Shown piece by piece: positions 26,488-35,137 of a stretch of DNA of 64,000 nt (the first letter of the stretch is position 1; the number at the start of each line of letters is the position of its first letter). Made by a program: the position numbers and the translations under genes. Below the pieces are notes generated by a model. The model was not told the origin of the DNA. It saw nothing but the letters and a program-made list of their open reading frames with translations, and searched no databases. The DNA comes from an uncultured Desulfobacter sp. (GTDB taxonomy: Bacteria; Desulfobacterota; Desulfobacteria; Desulfobacterales; Desulfobacteraceae): contig NZ_OY781882.1 in NCBI RefSeq assembly GCF_963677125.1, forward strand, positions 1,744,501 to 1,808,500. Direction: 5' to 3'.

Positions 26488-28059
26488 ATGAAAAAGGGAT
26501 TTAAACCTCTGACCCTTGCGGCGGGATTGATGCTCATCGCAGGATTTTTCCTGCCCTGGCTGGGGAAAGATCCTTTTTACTTGGCAGGTTACACCCTGGT
26601 TATGCTCGGGTACTGGATTGTGTTGATTTTTCCTTTGGCCGGTGCTGCGGCTGTAGGGTTTACCCTGATGCGCAGCCGACCGAGGGCAGTCGATTTACTT
26701 TATCCGGGCCTGACAGGAGTGACCGCCTTTGCTGTGATTATTGCAGCCCTTCTGTTTTCGGATTCCGGGGCCCTGTCCTTAGACGGGCACGGACCCTTGG
26801 CCGAAATGATCCACCTTCAGGATGGAGAACGACTTGTCCGGTTTCATCCGGTTGACAACTTAGGGACGGGCCTAATCTTGTGTATTTCAGGCACGCTCAT
26901 GCTCTGTGCACTGCCCCTTATCTTCCGTAATTTTTTAGATGAGCTCAGGCTGGACCAGCCCCTTGCGTTCCGAAAAGTGATCCGGCCACCCACGGTTCTT
27001 TCCGGCTACCGGCGATTCAATCTTTTAGCTGTTTGCCTGGTCATTTTGGCCGTGACCTGGGTCTGGTGCGGTATCAGCCCGTTAAAGGTATGGGAAAATC
27101 GGGGCCATGCCAAGGAATATCTCTTTGGCCGTGAATTAAGCCAGGCTGACCAGAGTTATATCCAGGATCAGATCGACCGGGCCCCCCGGACCGAAGCCAT
27201 GGGACGGGCCCAGGCGTATATGTCCGACAAGTACAGGAACCTGCCCTTTGACCAGCGCCCGGGTTTCCAGGAAATGGAAAAGGAGCGCCGGAAAAAGAAA
27301 AAAGAGATTCTGGCAGCCATGGACGCCGAAGAGATCCAAAGGTTAAAGCAGGCAGCCAAAAAAGATGCTTTAAAAGAAAAACAAGGCGGATATTTTCCGC
27401 CGGAAACCGCGCCCGAAAAGATTAAAGGGTATATGGTGGCCCTGCTGGAGACCATCGCCATTGCCATCTGGGGGACACTGCTGGCACTGGTCTGTGCCAT
27501 CCCGGTCTCCTTTTTCGCAGCCCAAAACACCCTGGAAATCATCCTGCCCGGGGAAGAGATCAAGCCCCGATCCAGCCGGAAGACCATCTCTTTTATGGTC
27601 CGGCGGCTGCTGGACGCCTGCAGGGGATTCAACGAATTTGTCATGGCCTTGATCTTTGTGGCGGTAATCGGCCTGGGGCCCTACGCGGGGATTCTGGCCC
27701 TGTGGATCCATACCTTCGGCATTCTGGGCAAAGTCTTTTCCGAACAGATCGAGGCCATTGAATCCGGCCAGGTCGAGGCCCTGACCAGCACAGGCGCGTC
27801 TGCCGCCCAGACCATTGCCTTTTCAGTAATGCCCCAGGTGATGCCGGTTTTTGTCTCCTACACACTGCTCAGGTTTGAATCCAACGTCAGAAGCGCGGCT
27901 ATCCTCGGCTTTGTCGGGGCAGGCGGCATCGGCTTTCTCATTTTTGACAAACTGAACGGATACCTGTTCCGAGAGGTTTGCACCATGATGATCATCATTA
28001 TCATCACAGTAGGCATTATCGATCATCTGTGCAGCAGAATCAGAATGCGATTTATTTGA
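26488..28059 (+). CDS. phnE: Phosphonate ABC transporter permease PhnE with large N-terminal extension
   Basis: 523 residues, about twice the usual 260-290. The C-terminal 230 residues are a standard permease domain with the coupling motif VEALTSTGASAAQTIAFSVM and the end GFVGAGGIGFLIFD. The N-terminal 210 residues hold about five extra membrane segments. They are joined by a charged cytoplasm-like stretch (about 210-300, Lys/Glu-rich, EKERRKKKKEI). No stop or frameshift separates the two parts, so it is one continuous protein. The extra part is not a second permease domain, as no second coupling motif is seen. Its role is unknown. Confidence 0.92.
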   Translation: MKKGFKPLTLAAGLMLIAGFFLPWLGKDPFYLAGYTLVMLGYWIVLIFPLAGAAAVGFTLMRSRPRAVDLLYPGLTGVTAFAVIIAALLFSDSGALSLDGHGPLAEMIHLQDGERLVRFHPVDNLGTGLILCISGTLMLCALPLIFRNFLDELRLDQPLAFRKVIRPPTVLSGYRRFNLLAVCLVILAVTWVWCGISPLKVWENRGHAKEYLFGRELSQADQSYIQDQIDRAPRTEAMGRAQAYMSDKYRNLPFDQRPGFQEMEKERRKKKKEILAAMDAEEIQRLKQAAKKDALKEKQGGYFPPETAPEKIKGYMVALLETIAIAIWGTLLALVCAIPVSFFAAQNTLEIILPGEEIKPRSSRKTISFMVRRLLDACRGFNEFVMALIFVAVIGLGPYAGILALWIHTFGILGKVFSEQIEAIESGQVEALTSTGASAAQTIAFSVMPQVMPVFVSYTLLRFESNVRSAAILGFVGAGGIGFLIFDKLNGYLFREVCTMMIIIIITVGIIDHLCSRIRMRFI

Positions 28060-28076
28060 TTACTAAGGAAAACACC

Positions 28077-29003
28077 ATGAACATTATCGGCACCAAAATC
28101 GACGAAGTCCGGATTGACGGACAAATGGATCGGCTGGTATCGGATCTCACCCGCATCCGGGAGATGGGGATTAAGGCGGTGGAACTTCCCGTTCACGGCT
28201 TTGATGTGATCCTCAACGGAGAACTGTCTCCACGGCGCATGACCGAGGTGACCGCCATTTTAAAAGAGTTTGATTTTACCTATTCCGTTCACGGTCCCAA
28301 TCCGGTCAATCTCATGGACCAGGAAAATCCTGAACTCCATGCCCGGGTTTTAGAAGCGGCCTTGATCTTTGCCCGGAAGGTGGGGGCCAAGTGCGTGGTT
28401 TACCATGGTGGGCGCTTTTACCCTGAGGAGCAGTTTAACCGCCATGCCCGGCAATACTTGAAGCCCAAAGAAAAAGAGGCCATGCTGGACCAGGAGGCCC
28501 GGTGGCTTGACACCCTGTCTCATAAGCACCCGGATGTCTTTATCGCCGTTGAAAACGCCCGGCCTTACACCACGGCAAGTCCTTACAGCTACGCAGAATT
28601 TATGGATCAACTGAGACACCAGATCCTAAAAATCAACCGCCCCAACGTAAAAATCAACCTGGACTTTGGTCATTTGTTCATGACCTCAAGATTTTACGGA
28701 TTTGATATGCTGGAAGCAGTGTTATCGATAAAAAATCTGGTGGTCCATACCCATGTCCATGATAATTTCGGCGGTACAGTCCATCACTGGGAAAAACAGC
28801 AGACCCACCAGCTGCCCTTTGGCCTGGGTGACAGCCACATGCCCGTGGGCTGGGGAAGCCTGCCGGTTCAAGAGATCCTCGAAATTCTTCTGCCCCAATA
28901 CAAGGGGTTGCTCATGATGGAGCTGCGCTCCCGGTATTTTCAGGATATTCCCACATCAAAAGCCAACCTGGCTTATATCTTATCCGAAGTTTTGGGTACC
29001 TAA
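28077..29003 (+). CDS. Sugar phosphate isomerase/epimerase-type TIM-barrel protein of the phn operon
   Basis: 308 residues of the xylose-isomerase-like / AP endonuclease 2 family. The usual metal-site segments are all there: YSVHGPNPVNLMD, CVVYHGG, IAVENARP, NLDFGHLF, HTHVHDNFGG and MMELRSRY. It starts 17 bases after phnE with AAGGA in front, so it belongs to the operon. The operon lacks phnN and phnP. A role in processing the ribose-phosphate product of C-P lyase is therefore attractive, but the family covers many isomerases, epimerases and hydrolases and the sequence alone does not decide. Confidence 0.87.
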   Translation: MNIIGTKIDEVRIDGQMDRLVSDLTRIREMGIKAVELPVHGFDVILNGELSPRRMTEVTAILKEFDFTYSVHGPNPVNLMDQENPELHARVLEAALIFARKVGAKCVVYHGGRFYPEEQFNRHARQYLKPKEKEAMLDQEARWLDTLSHKHPDVFIAVENARPYTTASPYSYAEFMDQLRHQILKINRPNVKINLDFGHLFMTSRFYGFDMLEAVLSIKNLVVHTHVHDNFGGTVHHWEKQQTHQLPFGLGDSHMPVGWGSLPVQEILEILLPQYKGLLMMELRSRYFQDIPTSKANLAYILSEVLGT

Positions 29004-29038
29004 GAAAACGCAGCGCCATCCATTAGGGTCACATAGCC

Positions 29039-29481
29039 CTACTTCAATCCCATGCAATTGGCATAGAAGGTGACTGTCGCCGGCCAGTCGGAAAATACGC
29101 CGATAACGCCAACATCCTTCGCCAATACATCAAGCACCTCCAGCATGTCCCCGTCGTTGTCGATGGCCGGAGTAATGCTCTGGTAATACCAGCCACCGCC
29201 TTCTTTCAGCAGACCGGAGCGCTCCAGGGTCCAGGTGATGATGTCCAGCCCGGCTGCTTTGGCGTTCAGGGCATACTCAGAAGCTGGGTATAGTCGTCCG
29301 TCATTTCGATGCTCGGTGCTTTGAGTTCCGGGGTCATTTTTACGCCCAGGCTTTTAAAAAGTTCAATGCTTTCAGCATGGGTGACCAGGGTCCCTCTGGC
29401 ACTGTAAAGATCGGTACGCCACTTTGGCGTCGCGTCCATATATTCTTCCACAGTGGTGGCATTGGTGTTGGAGGAATCCAT
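29039..29481 (-). pseudogene. Remnant of a glycerophosphodiester phosphodiesterase gene
   Basis: Two pieces of a GlpQ-type enzyme on the minus strand. The upstream piece (29481-29266) reads MDATPKWRTDLYSARGTLVT and on to VKMTPELKAPSIEMTDDYTQ. After a frame break the next piece reads SEYALNAKAAGLDIITWTLE and ends FSDWPATVTFYANCMGLK plus stop at 29039. Compared with the family, the N-terminal half is missing and about 70-80 residues are lost in the middle. The broken 5' end coincides with a palindromic repeat element. The intact enzyme would free glycerol 3-phosphate from phosphodiesters, fitting a former phosphorus-scavenging cluster beside phn. Confidence 0.85.
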
Positions 29482-29571
29482 TTTGCCGATTACTTCGTTG
29501 GCCGAAGATTTTAATCCGCGGAATATTCAATATATGCCTGTGGTTAAAATTTTCGTTCAGACACTACTTAG
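29481..29571. repeat. Palindromic intergenic element, copy B (deleted form)
   Basis: The reverse complement of the element at 8627-8779, with the centre kept (GCGGAATATTCAATATATGCC). The outer arm on the left is missing, and about 35 bases are lost between TTTTCG and TTCAGACAC, as if by recombination between short TTTTCG repeats. It ends in the same ACTACTTAG border. It abuts the truncated phosphodiesterase gene. The rest of the gap to 29731 shows no gene. Confidence 0.88.
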
Positions 29572-29731
29572 TCAAGTCGTTTCGGAAAGCTGTTGATTGG
29601 AATAAATTCGGCCTTTAGAAGACAACTATGATGGACGTTGTTTCAGGTCAAAATTATGAAATATTGACAACAAAATTAACCAATACTATTTTGTACCGGA
29701 CTTACTTTCAAACCATATTCAAAGGCAATAC

Positions 29732-30220
29732 ATGATTAAAACCATGAAGTCCCAAAAACGGGTAAATTTCGATGATTGTGACCCCTTCTCTCACCTGAAC
29801 AATACAAACTACATCAATTACTTTCTAACAGCCAGGGAAGAGCAGCTCAGGACCAATGATGTACTTGATATTTTTGAACATGTGAAGGCCACAGGAAACG
29901 GATGGGCCGTGACCGCTCACAATATTCTTTATTTAAAACCTTCGATATTGGGAGAAGAGCTGGAAATCTGGAGCAGGATGATGACCTTTGACCGATTTAG
30001 GAATCTAGTAGAGTTTATCATGATTTGCCCCGAAAAAAAGCAACTCAAATCGGTCATGCACAGTGAATTTGCATATATTTCCATTAAAAAGGCAAAACCT
30101 GTCCCCCTTGACGATCAGATGCTTGGTTTGTTTAAGGAGGTCTCCTTGTTCCCGGAAAAAGAGATATCTTCCATTGACATCAAGGATCGGCTCAAACAAA
30201 TTAAACTCGAAATTTCATGA
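29732..30220 (+). CDS. Acyl-CoA thioesterase (4HBT hotdog family)
   Basis: 162 residues of the hotdog fold. DCDPFSHLNNTNYINYFLTA carries the Asp and the HxN...YF motif of the 4-hydroxybenzoyl-CoA/YbgC thioesterases, which hydrolyse acyl-CoA in the cytoplasm. The substrate is unknown. It stands alone between a repeat-rich gap and the convergent cinA. Confidence 0.85.
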   Translation: MIKTMKSQKRVNFDDCDPFSHLNNTNYINYFLTAREEQLRTNDVLDIFEHVKATGNGWAVTAHNILYLKPSILGEELEIWSRMMTFDRFRNLVEFIMICPEKKQLKSVMHSEFAYISIKKAKPVPLDDQMLGLFKEVSLFPEKEISSIDIKDRLKQIKLEIS

Positions 30221-30277
30221 TATTACGGTGAACAGGTTTTATTCGCCACTGTACACACTCTAAAGAGTCGGCGTCGA

Positions 30278-31543
30278 TTATTTTTTCAAAAGTTCCCGGC
30301 GCAGCATATCAAGGGCCATGGCGGCAAACAGTTGTTTGTTGCGTCCACGATCACCGCTGTCCAGCATAAACCGTTGAGAACGTGCCCCGGACGGCCCTGC
30401 CACCCCAATGCATACAGTTCCCACAGGTTTTTCGTCGCTGCCGCCTGAAGGCCCTGCAATACCGGTAGTGGACACAGCCCAGTCAGATCCGCCGGCGGCT
30501 TTGACGCCGGTTGCCATTTCAAGGGCAGTGGTCTCATCCACCGCACCATTTTTTTCCAAGGTTTCATGCGCCACATTCAAAATTGCCTCTTTGGCTGAAT
30601 TGGCATAGGTGGTGGCTGATAATAAAAAATAGTCGGAAGCACCCGGCACATCCGTTACCAGATGCGCCACAAGTCCGCCGGTACAGGATTCAGCCACACT
30701 GAGTGTCTGCCCCCGTGCCGATAGAAGCCGCCCGGCTTCCTCAGCCAGGGTCAGCCCCTGGTCGGAAACAAGATTTGATCCAATCCTTTTCTTCACCCAC
30801 TGTTTTGCCTGATTCATCCGGGAGTCGCCGTCCGAATCCCTTTGTGCTTGAGAAACCCCCTCTTTGACCTGGGATAATTTTACCTCAATCATCGGGAATC
30901 TGATTCTAAACCCTAAATGAATTTCTGGAAATTGTTCGCTGAAACCGGCAAGTGCATCCCCGACCCTTGCTTCATGCATGCCGAACAACGTCAGACGTAT
31001 CACCTGAATTTCACCGGCATGCCCGGTGATTTGCTTCAACCGGGGTCTTACGCTCAGATCAAACATCCGCTCCATCTCCCTTGGGACACCAGGCATGCAA
31101 AAAAAACGGCAATTGCCGATACGTATGGAAAACCCCGGTGCAGTACCGTGAAGATTTTCCATAAACCTTGCACCTTTGGGCAGTATGGCCTGTTTTTCAT
31201 TGGCAGGTGTCAGATCATATCCGCGTTTATCAAAAAATTTTTTCATGGAGCGCATGGCTTCATCATCCATGGCAAGTTCAACCCCGGCAACTTCAGCAAA
31301 GGCCTGGGTCGTTAAATCATCGGATGTGGGTCCAAGTCCGCCGGTCATGACACAGACATCTGCGCTGGAGGCAATGCTTTTAATCTCTTTGACAAGGGCT
31401 GGCATATCATCGGGCACAGTACTTGTTTTTATTACGGTTACGCCTGAATGTTTAAGCTGCCGGCATAAAAAAGCGCTGTTGGTGTCTACAATATCGCCAA
31501 GCAATACCTCATTGCCTGTGGAAAAAACATGGCCTTTGGTCAT
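30278..31543 (-). CDS. cinA: CinA-family protein (nicotinamide-nucleotide amidohydrolase / ADP-ribose pyrophosphatase)
   Basis: 421 residues, both CinA domains. The N-terminal molybdopterin-binding-like domain has TGNEVLLGDIVDTNSAFL and MTGGLGPTSDDLT. The C-terminal amidohydrolase domain (about 260-420) has AESCTGGLVAHLVTDVPGAS and TTGIAGPSGGS. Known activities are hydrolysis of NMN to nicotinate mononucleotide (pyridine nucleotide salvage) and of ADP-ribose. It lies 18 bases downstream of the radical SAM gene on the same strand, so it is probably co-transcribed. Confidence 0.93.
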   Translation of the reverse strand: MTKGHVFSTGNEVLLGDIVDTNSAFLCRQLKHSGVTVIKTSTVPDDMPALVKEIKSIASSADVCVMTGGLGPTSDDLTTQAFAEVAGVELAMDDEAMRSMKKFFDKRGYDLTPANEKQAILPKGARFMENLHGTAPGFSIRIGNCRFFCMPGVPREMERMFDLSVRPRLKQITGHAGEIQVIRLTLFGMHEARVGDALAGFSEQFPEIHLGFRIRFPMIEVKLSQVKEGVSQAQRDSDGDSRMNQAKQWVKKRIGSNLVSDQGLTLAEEAGRLLSARGQTLSVAESCTGGLVAHLVTDVPGASDYFLLSATTYANSAKEAILNVAHETLEKNGAVDETTALEMATGVKAAGGSDWAVSTTGIAGPSGGSDEKPVGTVCIGVAGPSGARSQRFMLDSGDRGRNKQLFAAMALDMLRRELLKK

Positions 31544-31560
31544 GGGAAAGTCCTTTTAAA

Positions 31561-33084
31561 TTAATCTAAGTTGTTAAAAAACATGGCATGGTTGGATGAA
31601 AAAAAGGCCGGATTTTTCCTGAACCTGGACCCCACCCCCAGCTGTTTTTTAAACTCTTTATCGATAAACGATTTCACTTTACGACGGGTCCAGTCCCAGG
31701 GGTGTTCAAAATTAAGGTATAAGGAGAGGTCTCCATGGTAAAATTCATGGGTCACAAGCCCTTGGGCATCTTCACTGAACTTAGGCAAATTAAACACGGA
31801 CAGATTCAGATAGTCAATATCTGATTTATGCCTCTGGATATACCTAAGTGTACGATGGGCTGCAGCCTCATCTTCAAAATGGGTGCCGAAAAGCAGGTAG
31901 ACAAAGGTCAGAATACCTGCGGCTTTCAGGTTCGCAAGGGTGACTGACGCAAGCTCAAGATCCGTACCCTTGCCCATATCTTCCAAAACCTTCTGGTCAC
32001 CGGATTCTAACCCAAGTTTCAGCATCTCACATCCGCTTTGTTTAAGCGCTTTGCAAAATTGCGGATCTGCAAAATCCTTTTCAAACCGCACAAACCCATA
32101 CCACTTAAAAGCGCACTGCTGTCTGGAAAGTGCGCGCAAAAATGCGGGCGTCACCGAATTGTCTATAAAATGAACCACCTCAGGATTGTGATTTTCGGCC
32201 ATTGCCTCAAGATCCCCAAGCACCCGATCCGCCCGCTGGGTTGAGTAAGGCCGGGTTTCAGCTTTTTCAGGACAGAATTTGCATTTGCTCCAGTAACAGC
32301 CGATGGATCCCCGGAAAGGCAGAATTTTTGCCGGCGCAATATAATCATGGTTGTCGGCAAACCCGTAGTCCGGCACATAATGTTTTTTTTCAATCCCGGG
32401 TTTGCCAAGCAGTGCAAGCAAAGGAATTTCGCCCTCCCCTTTGACCAGATGATCAATCAGACTTGAAAAGGGGTTATTAAAATCAGGACGGCTCATCCAG
32501 GAGGAGATCAATCCCCCGCCCATCACCAATTTTTTATCCGGAAAATTATCCCTGATCCATCCGGACAGGGCAAAACTGACCAGGGCCTGGTTGAGATAAC
32601 ATAAAGAGATGCCGATCCAGGGATGATCCCAGGATTCTATCACACTACGAAGTTTTTCTTCAAAATAAGGAAAAAAAGGATTTTCCTGATATTGTTCTGC
32701 ACTGTCAAGCAACGCCTTGGAGTCAACGGACGAGAGCTGATTATCCGAATAGTCACTTAAACTGATTCTGAATCTTGACCGATCCACGGAGACGGCCACC
32801 AGATGGTTCAGATCATAGACCCGCTGGTGGTAGCGGTCAAAATTGGTGTACAGATCCGGATTGCCGAGATCCTTTAAAATAGCATCCCTGTTTTTCAGGG
32901 CCCGCCGGGTCCAGGAATCGGTTGCCTTATCTTTGCCCACGGAATTGATCAGCCATAAAAGGCCATCCACATTGGCATCAACACATTTGCAGTCAATACC
33001 GTTTTCTTTCAATGCCGATGACAACAGTGCAATGCCGGCTGGCGGTTCGCAGGGTTTTGCCACAGGGGGGAACAACAAAAGCAT
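31561..33084 (-). CDS. B12-binding-type radical SAM protein
   Basis: 507 residues. The N-terminal part (1-220) resembles the cobalamin-binding Rossmann domain of B12-dependent radical SAM enzymes (LLFPPVAKPCEPPAGIALLS). The radical SAM domain follows with the cluster motif GCYWSKCKFC (CX4CX2C, as seen in this branch) and GLESGDQKVLEDMGKGTD. The cobalamin-coordinating DxHxxG motif is not seen, so B12 may bind base-off or not at all. The substrate is unknown. First gene of the pair with cinA. Confidence 0.85.
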   Translation of the reverse strand: MLLLFPPVAKPCEPPAGIALLSSALKENGIDCKCVDANVDGLLWLINSVGKDKATDSWTRRALKNRDAILKDLGNPDLYTNFDRYHQRVYDLNHLVAVSVDRSRFRISLSDYSDNQLSSVDSKALLDSAEQYQENPFFPYFEEKLRSVIESWDHPWIGISLCYLNQALVSFALSGWIRDNFPDKKLVMGGGLISSWMSRPDFNNPFSSLIDHLVKGEGEIPLLALLGKPGIEKKHYVPDYGFADNHDYIAPAKILPFRGSIGCYWSKCKFCPEKAETRPYSTQRADRVLGDLEAMAENHNPEVVHFIDNSVTPAFLRALSRQQCAFKWYGFVRFEKDFADPQFCKALKQSGCEMLKLGLESGDQKVLEDMGKGTDLELASVTLANLKAAGILTFVYLLFGTHFEDEAAAHRTLRYIQRHKSDIDYLNLSVFNLPKFSEDAQGLVTHEFYHGDLSLYLNFEHPWDWTRRKVKSFIDKEFKKQLGVGSRFRKNPAFFSSNHAMFFNNLD

Positions 33085-33135
33085 TTAAATCAGTCCAAAA
33101 GTAAATATCATAATGTTAAGATACCTCCAAATCAA

Positions 33136-33210
33136 AACCATAAAGGACATGAAGTGCATGAAGATTTATTTGGGGTATTTTCTTCATGGGCTTCATGTCC
33201 TTGTATGGTT
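33136..33210. repeat. Long hairpin-forming inverted repeat
   Basis: The left arm 33136-33163 (AACCATAAAGGACATGAAG and on to CATGAAG) pairs with 33182-33210 (CTTCATGGGCTTCATGTCC and TTGTATGGTT). Only a few mismatches occur, around an 18-base loop. A run of A residues follows on the plus strand. It stands between the divergent radical SAM gene and the trp promoter and resembles small non-coding mobile hairpin elements. Confidence 0.85.
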
Positions 33211-33325
33211 AAAAAAACAATCAATATATAAATGTCGAAGCTCAATAGTACCAGCTTTTTTTCATCTTGATCCAGGTTTTGCCTGGGTATTTTTAACTTT
33301 GTTTCTACCGATAGAAACATTTTTA

Positions 33326-33354
33326 TTGACACCACTATTAAAACCATTTAATTT
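33326..33354 (+). promoter_or_regulatory. trp operon promoter
   Basis: TTGACA at 33326-33331, a 17-base spacer, and TAATTT at 33349-33354. The predicted start near 33361 puts the leader peptide ATG about 24 bases into the transcript, as in classical trp leaders. Confidence 0.7.
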
Positions 33355-33384
33355 GGCGAAAAATAATACTGATAAAGGGCACGT

Positions 33385-33483
33385 ATGAAAACTTTTGCAA
33401 ACAACCAGAAGCACACCTTATGGAATTGGCGTTCCTGGTCAATATGGCAATGGCTGTTGCACCGGTTATCTAAGATGCTTTAA
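33385..33483 (+). CDS. trpL: trp operon leader peptide
   Basis: A 32-codon frame with five Trp codons in an 11-codon stretch (residues 13-23, WNWRSWSIWQW), preceded by AGGG. It lies between the trp promoter and a terminator hairpin in front of trpE. Ribosome stalling at these codons when Trp-tRNA is scarce is the standard attenuation signal. Trp is otherwise the rarest residue, so five in 11 is strong evidence. Confidence 0.93.
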   Translation: MKTFANNQKHTLWNWRSWSIWQWLLHRLSKML

Positions 33484-33522
33484 ACTCTTGTGACATATCG
33501 CTGCAGCAGCTTTCACTTAAAC

Positions 33523-33573
33523 ACATGGCTGTTGCGGAACCAAGGCTGACAACATCCATGTCGGCCTTTTTTT
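33523..33573 (+). terminator. trp attenuator: antiterminator and terminator hairpins
   Basis: The terminator stem is AAGGCTGACA (33542-33551) with TGTCGGCCTT (33559-33568), one G-U pair, followed by seven T residues (including the stem end) to 33573. The competing antiterminator is CATGGCTGTTG (33523-33533) with CAACATCCATG (33550-33560), one mismatch. The two structures share 33550-33560 and cannot coexist. Upstream, CGCTGCAGCAG near 33500 could pair with the 33526-33536 region as the pause hairpin. Confidence 0.9.
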
Positions 33574-33643
33574 ATTTTAAAAAGCCTTGGACAAAATGAA
33601 TACAACAAGTTTTTAAGACTTTCTTAATAAAAGGATTTTTTTA

Positions 33644-35131
33644 ATGATACTAGACAGACTGCCGGATAAAGACCAATTTATCAAACTTGCCCAATCCGCC
33701 AATGTCATACCTGTAGCCACAAGGGTGCTTGCAGACAGTGATACCCCCGTATCCATTCTGCAGAAATGTTATGAAAAGGATAAAGCGTGCTTCCTTTTAG
33801 AGAGTGTGGAGGGTGGCGAGCGCTGGGGCCGGTACAGCTTTCTTGGCGTTTCGGCCTTTGGGCACATCAAAATTTTTAAAACCCATGTTCTTGTGGAGAC
33901 CCGCCACGACACAAAGAAAATTGACCACAACAATGATCCTTTAAGCGTCATGCGGGATGTGATCAAAAAATTTACCCCTGCCGACATCCCGGATTTACCA
34001 AGATTCTGGAGCGGAATCACCGGCTACTTTGCCTATGAGATCGTCTCTTTTTTCGAAAACATTGACGTTTCTCTGCCCGAAGGCTCCCCATACGGCCATT
34101 TTATTATTCCCGAGCAGATGATCATCTTTGACAATATCAAACAAACCCTGACCTGCCTGAACATCTGCTACCTGTCCGAGATCGATGATCCGGCTATCGT
34201 TTATGATGATGCCAGAAACAACGTTGACACACTTGTCAAAGATTTAGGAAAACCCCTTGTTCCCAAGCCTGCTGCCCATGTTGCAGACACGAAGCTTGTA
34301 CCGGAAACACCGGCCGAAGAGTACATGGCAGGGGTTAAAACCATCAAGGACCACATTGTGGAGGGAGATATTTTCCAGGCGGTATATTCCCAGCCCTTTT
34401 CGTGCAAAACAGATGTTGATCCCGTACTGATCTACCGGGCCCAGCGCTATATCAATCCGTCGCCTTACATGTTTTTCATGAATTTCACGGATCGGGTCAT
34501 TGCAGGCTCTTCACCTGAAACCATGGTGCGCCTGGAAAACCGGGTGGCTACCTTGCGGCCCATCGCCGGGACAAGGCCCCGGGGCAAAAACGAACAACAA
34601 GACCGATCCTTAGCCGATGATCTGCTCAATGATGAAAAGGAAAAGGCAGAACACGTCATGCTCATTGATCTAGGCCGAAATGACCTTGGCCGGGTTGCCC
34701 AGGCCGGCACGGTCCAGGTGACCGACACCATGGTCATTGAACGCTATTCCCATGTCATGCACCTGGTCTCCAATATCACCTGTGATTTAAAAGAGGACTG
34801 CGACGCCTTTGATCTGTTCAAGGCCACCTTTCCGGCAGGCACTTTGTCCGGAGCGCCCAAAATCCGGGCCATGGAGATCATCGGCAAGCTTGAGAACCGT
34901 CAACGGGGGGTCTATGGCGGAGCGGCAGGATACATCTCTTTTACCGGCAACATGGATTTTGCCATCACCATCCGGACCGCCGTCATGGAAAACGACAAGT
35001 TGACCGTCCAGGCAGGAGCCGGTATTGTCTACGATTCAGACCCTGAAACCGAATTAAACGAATGCATCAACAAGGCCAAAAGTGTTGAGATGGCATTAAA
35101 ACTTGCGCTGTCACAAAGCACAAAAGGATAG
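33644..35131 (+). CDS. trpE: Anthranilate synthase component I
   Basis: Makes anthranilate from chorismate with TrpG. 495 residues. The Trp-feedback site LLES is at about residue 50 with RYSFLG after it, so the enzyme should be inhibited by tryptophan. Catalytic blocks are IAGSSPETMVRLENR, RPIAGTRPRG and GTLSGAPKIRAMEII. AAGGA lies before the ATG. First structural gene after the attenuator; trpG follows after six bases. Confidence 0.97.
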   Translation: MILDRLPDKDQFIKLAQSANVIPVATRVLADSDTPVSILQKCYEKDKACFLLESVEGGERWGRYSFLGVSAFGHIKIFKTHVLVETRHDTKKIDHNNDPLSVMRDVIKKFTPADIPDLPRFWSGITGYFAYEIVSFFENIDVSLPEGSPYGHFIIPEQMIIFDNIKQTLTCLNICYLSEIDDPAIVYDDARNNVDTLVKDLGKPLVPKPAAHVADTKLVPETPAEEYMAGVKTIKDHIVEGDIFQAVYSQPFSCKTDVDPVLIYRAQRYINPSPYMFFMNFTDRVIAGSSPETMVRLENRVATLRPIAGTRPRGKNEQQDRSLADDLLNDEKEKAEHVMLIDLGRNDLGRVAQAGTVQVTDTMVIERYSHVMHLVSNITCDLKEDCDAFDLFKATFPAGTLSGAPKIRAMEIIGKLENRQRGVYGGAAGYISFTGNMDFAITIRTAVMENDKLTVQAGAGIVYDSDPETELNECINKAKSVEMALKLALSQSTKG

Positions 35132-35137
35132 TAAAAT

